A DNA stretch of 64,000 nucleotides from NCBI GenBank assembly GCA_030041515.1, contig JASHNS010000086.1, positions 40,498 through 104,497 of the forward strand. Direction: 5' to 3'. A model generated the notes under the pieces. That model saw nothing but the letters and a program-made list of their open reading frames with translations. It was not told where the DNA came from and did not search any database. Position numbers and translations under genes: made by a program. This DNA is from Acidobacteriaceae bacterium (lineage in GTDB: Bacteria > Acidobacteriota > Terriglobia > Terriglobales > Acidobacteriaceae). Shown here in pieces: positions 1 through 7,152 of this stretch (within the stretch, counting starts at the first letter, position 1; each line of letters starts with the position of its first letter).

Positions 1-455
1 ACGCCGACGACGATGGCCACCGCGAAGAGGCGCACGCCTTCCGCCGCGGCGCGCATGACGAGGAATAAGAATGCCGTGGCGCGATGCAGGCGCTGGCCGA
101 AGCGCTGGCCGATGAGCTGGTAGGCGGTAAGCAGCTCGCCGCGAAAGTATCGCGGCAGAAAGATGATGCAGATGACGATGCGGCCGAGAAGATAGCCCAT
201 CGCGAGCTGGAGGAATCCGAAATCGCCGGACCAGGCGAGGCCAGGTACGCTGATGATGGTGAGGGTGCTGGTTTCAGCGGCGACAATGGAGAGCGCGATG
301 GCCCACCATGGGAGGCTGCGATCCGCCAGGAAATAGGAGCGCAGCGAGCGCTCGCCTCCGCGGCGGAAGCGCAGCCCGAAGAGCGTGATGCCGGCGAGGT
401 AGGCGACGACCAGAGCGAGATCGACGAATCGCAGATGCGTGGGGTGTGCGGTCAA
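1..455 (-). CDS. Sodium:solute symporter (SSS family), N-terminal part; runs off the window
   Basis: The minus strand reads as a membrane protein for about 151 residues to the window edge. The first helix (LALVVAYLAGITLFGL) is followed by a segment with RSYFLADRSLPWWAIALS and then AAETSTLTIISVPG, the usual N-terminal signature of sodium:solute symporters, which import sugars, amino acids or organic acids with sodium. A TTG at 455 is chosen as start because a GAGGA-type Shine-Dalgarno lies about 6 bases upstream; no ATG is available. It starts 12 bases after the GH20 gene stop, so the two are probably one transcript, and import of an amino sugar or oligosaccharide is a reasonable inference. 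The C-terminal part is outside the window, so substrate class cannot be judged. Confidence 0.8.
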   Translation of the reverse strand, partial: MTAHPTHLRFVDLALVVAYLAGITLFGLRFRRGGERSLRSYFLADRSLPWWAIALSIVAAETSTLTIISVPGLAWSGDFGFLQLAMGYLLGRIVICIIFLPRYFRGELLTAYQLIGQRFGQRLHRATAFLFLVMRAAAEGVRLFAVAIVVG

Positions 456-467
456 CAGGTTCCTCGA

Positions 468-2576
468 TCAATTCCCTGGAGCGGCGGCCGGCGCGGGCGG
501 AATGCCGATCTGCCGGGGAGGGGGGAGGGTGTGGTGCTGCTCCCACTGTTCGCGCGCCGCATTGAGCTGGTCGCTGCGATGGATCCACAGTTGCGCATCG
601 GCATCGTAGCGGTCGGTGACGTTGCGGAGCCAGTAGGGACGATTTTCCATGAGCCAGACGGCGCTGTAACGGGAGCGCAGGTAATTGTAGCCGTCGCGCA
701 GGTCTTCGCAGAGGCCGTTCACGCCGGCGACATAGTACAAGTCGCGCTCAGTGTGTTTGGAGATCGACGGATCGTTCTGACCGTTGTAGAGGTGGCGGTA
801 AGTGTCGGCAATCCGGTCGGCGAGCTGGAACTTGAGCGCGAGAAAGTCCATGCGCCGCGCGCCAAGTTCCATCGCGTCCAGGGCGTCCTGATGGCGCAGG
901 GTGGCCTGGGCGCGGGCCAGGTCGAGCAGGGTCAGCGCGCGCTCGGCATCGAGGCGAACCTCGGGGGCGATGGGACGAATCTTTGCGGCGATTTCCTGGC
1001 CCTCGTTGCTCCAGGGATCGACCCAGAAATAATCGTCGGTGGCGTCGTCGAGTCCCGCGCGATCGAGGGCCTGCTGCGCGTCAATCAGAGCCTGCTGGGC
1101 CTGGTCGATGTCTCCGCTTTCGTCGCCGTGAAAGACGGGGCCGAAATCGCGCTTGAATTGCGGGATGTCGCTGGAGTCGGGCTGCCATGCGGCGGCGGCG
1201 CCGAAGAGCACGCCGTACCAGTCCTGAAGGAAGAGTCCCTCTCCGTCATCGTCCCATACGGTATTGAGCATGCCTGGGCAGCCGGATTTCTGTCCGTCGG
1301 CCACGAAGCCCTGAATGTTGGTGAGACCCGCTTCGTAATCGGGCCAGACGCGGCGCCAGTTGTTGATGCCGGGCGAGACCCACGTCTGCATGCCGGCATT
1401 GGTGTAGGGATCAATCCAGCGCGCATAGCCATCCGGCTCGGGATCATATTCCCAGGCGACGGCGATCATGTCGTGGGGAAGTTCCGGGACCAGCTGCGGG
1501 CTGTTCATCGCCATGTCGCCCCAGAAGAGCAGCTGCCGGTGAAGTGGTTCCAGCGCTTTGTGGATGCGGACGAGGTAATCGATATAGGTCTGACCCCAAC
1601 CGCGCTGTTTGACTGCCTGGGCTGTCTGTCCCTGGCCCAACTCGAAGGTTTCGTCGGCGCCGATGTGGAGAAACGGTCCGGGGTAGATGCCCGCGAGCTC
1701 GTCGAAATCTTCGGTGATCATGTGGAGCGAACCGGGCTGGCCCGGGGCAAGGACCGCGCCGAAGGGAATCTCGGCGAGGCCGGCGTACTTCTGCCAGAGA
1801 AGAACTTTGTGGAGATGGCCGAAAGCTTCCTGCTCGGGAATGATGGTGACGTGATAGCGGGCCGCATACGCGACGAGAGTTTTTGCGTCCTGGGCAGAGA
1901 TGGAACCGCCGGGAAGCGCGGGGAGAGGGTTCGATGCGTACTGCATCGTGTTCTCGAAGTAGGGCGAGTACACGTTGATTTTGTAGGCGGCGAAGGTGCG
2001 AATCTGCTTTTCCTGAAAGGCGAGGGTGGGGACGGGTCCTCGGGACAGGTCGTCGTGAATGCCGCGCCAGCGCATGGCGGGCCAGTCGCGGATGACGCCG
2101 CCCTGGAGAATGGGGCCAGTGCCGCCGGTGCGGGCGAGTTGCTTCAGGGTTTGCACGCCGTAGAAGATGCCTGCAGCGGTGTGGCCGATGACGAAGACGC
2201 TGTGGCTCCGGGTGACGAGGACGTAGCCTTCCGAATCCATCGTTCGATCCATCGACTCGTGGTTGCGACGGAGGACGCTGCGGGCCAGGGCGCTGGTATC
2301 GCGCAGGAGATAGATTCGCACGGATGCGGCGGCGCGGATGCGCACACCGCGCGCGCGGAGGCCGTCCCTGAGATTCTGCGCGGCAAAGCGATCCTCGGAA
2401 TTTCCGCCGGGGACCAAGATGCGGACGCCGGAGCGGAGGGAAAGATCGGCACGGGCCGCAAATTCGCGCGGCTGGGGAATCAGCGGCGGGCGAGTGTCGG
2501 CGTTTGCAGGAGGAACGAACGATGCAGCAAGAAAGACCAGAACGAGCAAAGCAAGCGAGGATCGGATCACCAACAC
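468..2576 (-). CDS. Exported beta-N-acetylhexosaminidase, glycoside hydrolase family 20
   Basis: About 700 residues with an N-terminal signal peptide (VIRSSLALLVLVFLAASFVPPA then NADT). The first part after it (PLIPQPREF, then about 120 residues) resembles the GH20 accessory domain; the catalytic barrel starts near MRWRGIHDDLSRG. The signature HIGADE, near residue 305, gives the Asp-Glu pair of the GH20 substrate-assisted mechanism. It would release N-acetylhexosamines from chitin fragments, peptidoglycan or glycans. The open frame extends to an ATG at 2762, but that overlaps the kinase gene and the extra residues are low-complexity; the GTG/TTG/GTG cluster at 2576-2568 directly precedes the signal peptide and is preferred. 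It is followed by the symporter gene. The C-terminal 200 residues are not assigned. Confidence 0.85.
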   Translation of the reverse strand: MLVIRSSLALLVLVFLAASFVPPANADTRPPLIPQPREFAARADLSLRSGVRILVPGGNSEDRFAAQNLRDGLRARGVRIRAAASVRIYLLRDTSALARSVLRRNHESMDRTMDSEGYVLVTRSHSVFVIGHTAAGIFYGVQTLKQLARTGGTGPILQGGVIRDWPAMRWRGIHDDLSRGPVPTLAFQEKQIRTFAAYKINVYSPYFENTMQYASNPLPALPGGSISAQDAKTLVAYAARYHVTIIPEQEAFGHLHKVLLWQKYAGLAEIPFGAVLAPGQPGSLHMITEDFDELAGIYPGPFLHIGADETFELGQGQTAQAVKQRGWGQTYIDYLVRIHKALEPLHRQLLFWGDMAMNSPQLVPELPHDMIAVAWEYDPEPDGYARWIDPYTNAGMQTWVSPGINNWRRVWPDYEAGLTNIQGFVADGQKSGCPGMLNTVWDDDGEGLFLQDWYGVLFGAAAAWQPDSSDIPQFKRDFGPVFHGDESGDIDQAQQALIDAQQALDRAGLDDATDDYFWVDPWSNEGQEIAAKIRPIAPEVRLDAERALTLLDLARAQATLRHQDALDAMELGARRMDFLALKFQLADRIADTYRHLYNGQNDPSISKHTERDLYYVAGVNGLCEDLRDGYNYLRSRYSAVWLMENRPYWLRNVTDRYDADAQLWIHRSDQLNAAREQWEQHHTLPPPRQIGIPPAPAAAPGN

Positions 2577-2682
2577 GTCATCCCATCTTTGAGAAGTGTT
2601 GAAAAGAAACTTCACCAGTGTAGGCGATTCGATGGGTCTGTGACAGGGAGAGCGAGGAAGCGGAGAAGATTTGGGGCTGGGG

Positions 2683-4137
2683 CTACAGGCTCGTGGTCTG
2701 CAGCGGGAGGCGCACGATGAACTCGGTGTGGCCGGGTCGGGAGGTGAAGTCGATGGTGCCATGGTACTGGGCGCCGACGATGCGGCGCGCGATCTCGAGG
2801 CCGAGGCCGGTGCCGACGCCGGGGGGCTTGGTGGTGAAAAAAGGCTGAAAGATGTGCTCGCGGACCTCAGGAGAGATGCCTTCGCCCTGGTCGGCGACGC
2901 CGACGCACACCAGGCCGTTTTCGACCCAGGTGCGCACGCGAACCGCGGACTCCGGAGGCGACGCGTCGATGGCGTTGTCTAAGAGATTGGTCCAGACCTG
3001 GCTGAGACCGGTGCCGTGAGTCCGGAGCTTCGGCAGGTCGGCGGCAAAATCCTTCTCGACAGTGAGCTGGCGGTGGCGGAATTTGTGACCGAGGATAGTG
3101 AGCGTGCTCTGGATGCTCTCGTGAACGTCGATGAGATGCTCACCGCCCTTTTCTTCGTAAGCGTATTTTTTGACGGCGAAGACGAGTTCGGTGACGCGAC
3201 TGAGGCTTTCTTCAATGGTGGTGAGCTGTTGCATGGCGGAAACAAGGGCAGCCAGCCAGTTGAGCGCGTCCTGGAGGGCAGGGGCGGGGAAGGCTTCCTG
3301 CGCGCAGACGATGTCGCCGCGGCGCCATCCGGCCGCGACGAGCGTAGGAGCCAATCGCCACGAATCGGCGATGCCGATGGTGGTGAGCCATGCCGCGAGC
3401 TCCTGTTCCGCGTCGGCTTCTTCCAGGCTGCCCATGGGCTTTGGTTTTTCCAGCTTCAGAGCTTCGGTCTGCATCTCCAGCAGGCAGGAGCGCTGCTCCT
3501 GGGTGAGAGGAGAACGGCAAAAGCGCATGCTGATGTCCTGCAGGCGAGCGAGGTTCTCGCGCAACTGGGCTGCGGAGCGTTTGGCCGCGGAGCCTGGATT
3601 GTTGAGCTCGTGCATCAGGCCCGCTGCCAGGGTGCCCAGGGAGATGAGCTTTTCCCGATGCAGGGTATTGGCCTGGAAGGCGTGGATGCGCTGCGCGGCG
3701 TTGGCCAGCACGCCTTCGCGGACGGTGGGGCAGCTGGACATGAGCCGCCAGAAACCGTCGGCATCGATGCGCAGCAGGCGCGTGGGGGCGGTGCACTCGC
3801 AAAACGCGCCGACCAGCCGCGAGCCGAGAAGCAGCGGTGCTTCGCCAAAACTGTCGCCGGTGTGGAAAGTGGCGAGGGGCGTCTCGATGCCGTTTGCTTC
3901 CCGGCGGACCACGTGGACTTCGCCTTCGAGAATGACGCAGAAGGCCGGAGCGCTCTGGCCCTGGTAGAAGAGCACCGCGCCCGCAGGAGCTTCGAGCAAC
4001 TCGACTGCTCCGAGGCAGGGCAGCTCATCGGGCTGCAGGTGCGCGAGGAGCGGCACGGAGCGGACCAGCGGGGACAGTTCCTGGGGGCTTAACACTCTGC
4101 CCGTAACCGCCGATGCCGCGCTGACTTGCTCACCCAT
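2683..4137 (-). CDS. Cyclic-nucleotide-binding-domain histidine kinase
   Basis: The protein has 484 residues. Residues 25-140 form a cNMP-binding-like domain (GAVLFYQGQSAPAFCVILEG, then GDSFGEAPLL). Residues 165-290 include the dimerisation and phosphoacceptor helix with LMHELNNPGS, His176 being the predicted autophosphorylation site. Residues 330-480 are a HATPase domain: NLLDNAID (N box), DQGEGISPE (G1), FQPFFTTKP (F box) and GTGLGLEIARRI (G2). There are no membrane helices, so the kinase is cytoplasmic. It starts 11 bases after the stop of the response-regulator/reductase gene, which makes that protein its likely partner. Whether the cNMP domain binds a nucleotide is not shown; in this family it may instead be a redox or ligand sensor. 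Confidence 0.9.
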   Translation of the reverse strand: MGEQVSAASAVTGRVLSPQELSPLVRSVPLLAHLQPDELPCLGAVELLEAPAGAVLFYQGQSAPAFCVILEGEVHVVRREANGIETPLATFHTGDSFGEAPLLLGSRLVGAFCECTAPTRLLRIDADGFWRLMSSCPTVREGVLANAAQRIHAFQANTLHREKLISLGTLAAGLMHELNNPGSAAKRSAAQLRENLARLQDISMRFCRSPLTQEQRSCLLEMQTEALKLEKPKPMGSLEEADAEQELAAWLTTIGIADSWRLAPTLVAAGWRRGDIVCAQEAFPAPALQDALNWLAALVSAMQQLTTIEESLSRVTELVFAVKKYAYEEKGGEHLIDVHESIQSTLTILGHKFRHRQLTVEKDFAADLPKLRTHGTGLSQVWTNLLDNAIDASPPESAVRVRTWVENGLVCVGVADQGEGISPEVREHIFQPFFTTKPPGVGTGLGLEIARRIVGAQYHGTIDFTSRPGHTEFIVRLPLQTTSL

Positions 4138-4148
4138 GGTTCAAAATC

Positions 4149-5804
4149 CTAGAACTGCGCCAGATACTGATGCATAAACTGGACCGCGATGGAACCCTCA
4201 CCCACCGCAGAAGCAGCGCGCTTGACCGATCCGTGGCGGACATCGCCGGCAACAAAGACGCCGGGCATGGAAGTCTCGAGGAGATACGGCTCGCGATTCT
4301 CTTTCCAGAGGCGGGGGAGGCGGCCATCGCCGTCGCGGAGATCGCGGCCGGCAAGGACGAAGCCGTTGGGGTCGCGCAGGATGGATTCGGGCAGCCAGTC
4401 CGTCTGAGGGGCTGCGCCGATAAACAGAAAAACCGACGAAGCAGGGCGAATTTCCTCGCCGCGCCGCCCGCGGATGCGCAACTGCTCCAAACGATTCTCG
4501 CCCAGGGCTTCCACAATCTCAGAGTTGGTCTCCACCGTTATATTCGATGTTCCAGCGATCTGATCGATGAGATATTTCGACATGCTCTTCTCGAGGGAGT
4601 CGGCGCGCACCAGCATGGTTACGTTTTTGGCCACATGGGAGAAGTGCATGGCGGCCTGGCCGGCGGAATTGGCGCCACCGACGACATAGACCGACTCGTC
4701 CCGGCAGGACTGGGCCTCGGCCAGGGAAGCGCCGTAGTAGACGCCGGCTCCGGTGAGGCGCTCAATGCCGGGGGCCTGAATGCGGCGGTAGCAAACGCCA
4801 ACCGCGATCAGGCAGACACGGCAGGAGACGTTCCTGCTGCCGGCCAGACGTACCTGCCGATACTGACCATCGCAGAGGATTCCCGCAGCGCGCTGGGTGA
4901 CGAATTCAGCGCCGAAGCGCCGCGCCTGATCGACGGCATTGCGCGCGAGGCGCTCGCCGCTGACGCCAAGAGGGAAGCCGAGGTAGTTTTCGATTTTGGA
5001 ACTGCTGCCGGCCTGTCCGCCGGGAGCTTCGGGCTCGAGGATCAGGGTCCTGAGCCCCTCGGAGGCGCCGTAGACGGCCGCGGCGAGGCCGGCCATGCCG
5101 GCTCCGGCCACGACGAGATCGTAGAAATCCTGCTCAGCCTGAGTACGCAGGCCAACTTTTTCAGCTAACAGGGCGTCATCGGGTTGGACCAGCGAGGAGC
5201 CATCGGGAAAGAGGACTGCGGGCAGATGGTTGTCGGAGAGTCCGAACCTGCGGAGAAGTTCGAGGGCCTGCGGGTCTTTCTCCGGATCGACCCAGACGTA
5301 AGGGACCTGATTGCGGGAGAGGAAATTCCGGATCTGATAATCGCGGAGCGACCAACGGGGGCCGACGACGCGGATGCCTTCAAAGGGCGGCTTATACCCC
5401 TCGTTCCAGTCCTCCAGCAGATCGTCGAGAACCGGATACAGGCGCTCTTCGGGAGGGTCCCAGGGCTTGGTGAGGTAATAGTGGATGCGCGCGGAATTGA
5501 TCGCGCGAATGGCAGCTTCCGTATCGGCGTAGGCAGTGAGGAGCACGCGGCGCGCCGCGGGAGCTGTCGCCTGGAGGCGTTCGAGCATCTCCACGCCGGT
5601 CATGCCCGGCATGCGCTGGTCGGAAACGACGAGAGCCACGGGGTCGCCGCGCTCTTTCAACTGCGAGCAGATATCCAGGGCCGCCTGGCCGGAGCCGGCG
5701 CGCAGAACCCTGTAATTCTCGCCGTAATTCCGGCGCAGGTCCTGCACCAGCGCTTCCAGCACGCTGGCATCGTCGTCAACGGCAAGGATGATTGGCCTGG
5801 GCAT
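4149..5804 (-). CDS. Response regulator receiver fused to thioredoxin-reductase-like flavoprotein
   Basis: The protein has 551 residues in three parts. Residues 1-125 are a complete receiver: acidic DDD at 10-12, phospho-acceptor Asp62 in VVSDQRMPGM, and Lys113 in YLTKPW. Residues 135-215 look like a small thioredoxin-fold segment. Residues 225-545 form a thioredoxin-reductase-type flavoprotein with the FAD motif VVAGAGMAGLAAA, the GGQAGSS-KIENYLGFP segment and the NAD(P)H motif YVVGGANSAGQAA. The CxxC redox pair of true thioredoxin reductase, expected after GAGVYY, is absent (GASLAEAQSC follows), so it probably does not reduce thioredoxin. Annotated homologues are called fused response regulator/thioredoxin-disulfide reductase. 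The next gene is a cNMP-domain kinase; the pair looks like a redox-linked two-component system. Confidence 0.88.
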   Translation of the reverse strand: MPRPIILAVDDDASVLEALVQDLRRNYGENYRVLRAGSGQAALDICSQLKERGDPVALVVSDQRMPGMTGVEMLERLQATAPAARRVLLTAYADTEAAIRAINSARIHYYLTKPWDPPEERLYPVLDDLLEDWNEGYKPPFEGIRVVGPRWSLRDYQIRNFLSRNQVPYVWVDPEKDPQALELLRRFGLSDNHLPAVLFPDGSSLVQPDDALLAEKVGLRTQAEQDFYDLVVAGAGMAGLAAAVYGASEGLRTLILEPEAPGGQAGSSSKIENYLGFPLGVSGERLARNAVDQARRFGAEFVTQRAAGILCDGQYRQVRLAGSRNVSCRVCLIAVGVCYRRIQAPGIERLTGAGVYYGASLAEAQSCRDESVYVVGGANSAGQAAMHFSHVAKNVTMLVRADSLEKSMSKYLIDQIAGTSNITVETNSEIVEALGENRLEQLRIRGRRGEEIRPASSVFLFIGAAPQTDWLPESILRDPNGFVLAGRDLRDGDGRLPRLWKENREPYLLETSMPGVFVAGDVRHGSVKRAASAVGEGSIAVQFMHQYLAQF

Positions 5805-6224
5805 CGAGAATCCTGGGGTTCAGTTCTCTTATCAAGGTACAGGGACAGCAGAAATCATGCGAGGGCGGTGGGGATGGTACGCGCGGGGTGCACAAGGAAG
5901 AAAGCCAGGGAGGCTGAACGGAGAGAGGTGACGAGCGTCACAGTACGGATGATTGCGGGAGGTTACTTTTGTCCTGAATGGTGGCAGTTCAGTGCAGGCC
6001 ATCGTGGAAAGCCTTCCGCAAGTAGACGCTGGGAAGGCCCATCATTCAGCCGGCAGCGACCGGAAGTACCGCAAGTGTCCGAATAAGAGACACAGACGGT
6101 GGAGGGGTAGCGCCGGGCCGATGACCGTTGCAGCGAATCGCGGCAGTTGGGCGATGCGTGTCGGAGTGAAACAGTCTTCGGGACGATCCCGGCGACACAG
6201 CTCGAAGTTCGAGGAAGCCAACCC
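5805..6224. other. Divergent intergenic region between the redox two-component operon and the LuxR-type regulator
   Basis: About 420 bases without a convincing gene; short open frames here lack ribosome sites and family resemblance. It contains the palindrome GTGACGAGCGTCAC described separately, and should carry the promoters of both divergent units. Confidence 0.6.
5928..5941. promoter_or_regulatory. CRP/FNR-like palindrome GTGA-N6-TCAC upstream of the redox two-component operon
   Basis: The 14-base sequence GTGACGAGCGTCAC is a palindrome (5-base arms, 4-base spacer) and matches the core GTGA-N6-TCAC recognised by CRP-type regulators. It lies 124 bases before the response-regulator/reductase start. 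The same arrangement recurs between nuoA and nifJ. No CRP-family gene is in the window, so the binding protein is inferred. Confidence 0.4.
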
Positions 6225-6878
6225 ATGAATAAGCTGATTCTTGCTGATAACCAGGCTATTTTTCGCGCCGGTACTGCCAAAATTTTGGCGATGGAAGATG
6301 ATTTTCGCATTATCGCGCAGTGCGCTGACGCCGACCGGCTGCTGCCGGCGCTGGACACCTTTCGGGGTTCTATTGTTTTGTTTGCTTCGTCGTTGAAGCT
6401 GGATCCGCAAACCTTTGTGCCGCGGCTCCTGGCTGCCGGGAACCGCAGCATCGTGATCGCGGAGAACGGAGAGATGGTCCAGGCGTGGTTTCAGGCGGGT
6501 GTGCATGGCGCTGCGCACAGGAATGTGTCGGGGCCTGCTCTAATTGAATGCGTGCGCCGGGTGGGTGCGGGGGAACGGCACGTTCGGACGATGGGTGTGG
6601 ACGCCGGTACCTCAGATGATGCGGTTGGTTCGCGGGTACGGGAACGCCTGACGCCGAAGGAACTGAAGATTGTGGCGCTGATCGTGCAGGGCTGCAAGAA
6701 CAAGGAAATCGCAATGCGCCTGGCCACGACCGAACAGGTGATCAAGAATTATCTGCGCAGTATTTACGACAAGACGGGCGTTTCCGATCGGCTGGAGCTG
6801 GCGTTGTTCACGATTCACCACAGGATTCTGGCCGAGGCCGCCCAGGCGATCGGCGACCAGATCATGCAGGGACTGTAA
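6225..6878 (+). CDS. LuxR/NarL-type regulator with degenerate receiver domain
   Basis: The protein has 217 residues. Residues 1-120 have the receiver fold (MNKLILADNQAIFRAG at the N-terminus keeps one acidic residue), but the strand that normally ends with the phospho-acceptor Asp reads VLFASSLKL, with no Asp near residue 54. Residues 150-205 are a LuxR helix-turn-helix (LTPKELKIVALIVQGCKNKE, then a recognition helix ending in IKNYLRSIYDKTGVSDRLEL). It is a DNA-binding transcription factor probably not switched by classical phosphorylation. The ATG at 6225 has a GAGGAAG ribosome site about 7 bases upstream; an in-frame GTG further upstream (6147) would add residues unrelated to the family. 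A strong terminator follows. Targets are unknown. Confidence 0.85.
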   Translation: MNKLILADNQAIFRAGTAKILAMEDDFRIIAQCADADRLLPALDTFRGSIVLFASSLKLDPQTFVPRLLAAGNRSIVIAENGEMVQAWFQAGVHGAAHRNVSGPALIECVRRVGAGERHVRTMGVDAGTSDDAVGSRVRERLTPKELKIVALIVQGCKNKEIAMRLATTEQVIKNYLRSIYDKTGVSDRLELALFTIHHRILAEAAQAIGDQIMQGL

Positions 6879-6980
6879 GGGTCGGTTTCGAAGCTGCTGG
6901 ATGAATGTGCAGTATCCGGACCGTACCCGGGGGCCCTCACGATCTGGCTCGAGGAGGTACGGGTTTTGTCAGGCAGAATG

Positions 6981-7017
6981 AAGACGCGATCCGGCGAATG
7001 AGACCGGATCGCGTCTT
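6981..7017 (+). terminator. Rho-independent terminator of the LuxR-type regulator
   Basis: Perfect 14-base arms (AAGACGCGATCCGG and its complement) around a 9-base loop, followed by TTTGCGTTTG, about 100 bases after the gene stop. Confidence 0.8.
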
Positions 7018-7038
7018 TGCGTTTGGGCTGTCCTGGTT

Positions 7039-7152
7039 AGAGCATTTTCACTTTTACTGGGCCCCGTCAGGATTGGCTCTGTGGGGCCGTTCTTTGGCGG
7101 AACGGCCACGTCCGGTGGCTTTCCGCGGGGTAGACCAAACGTGAAATGCCCT
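7039..7152. repeat. Nested palindromic element at the 3' end of the xylanase gene
   Basis: Outer arms AGAGCATTTTCAC and GTGAAATGCCCT are near-complementary and enclose about 90 bases containing an inner perfect hairpin, GGCCGTTC and GAACGGCC, at 7084-7106. The element overlaps the xylanase stop codon by two bases. It could be a REP/MITE-like repeat or an mRNA-end structure; no second copy was seen in this window. Confidence 0.4.

Noticed and set aside
84..2720. Plus-strand open frame of 878 codons
   Set aside because: It is antisense to the GH20 and kinase genes, whose products show clear catalytic motifs; long antisense frames are common in such GC-rich DNA.
6905..7144. 79-codon plus-strand frame after the LuxR-type regulator
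   Set aside because: Runs through the terminator hairpin and the palindrome, without a ribosome site.
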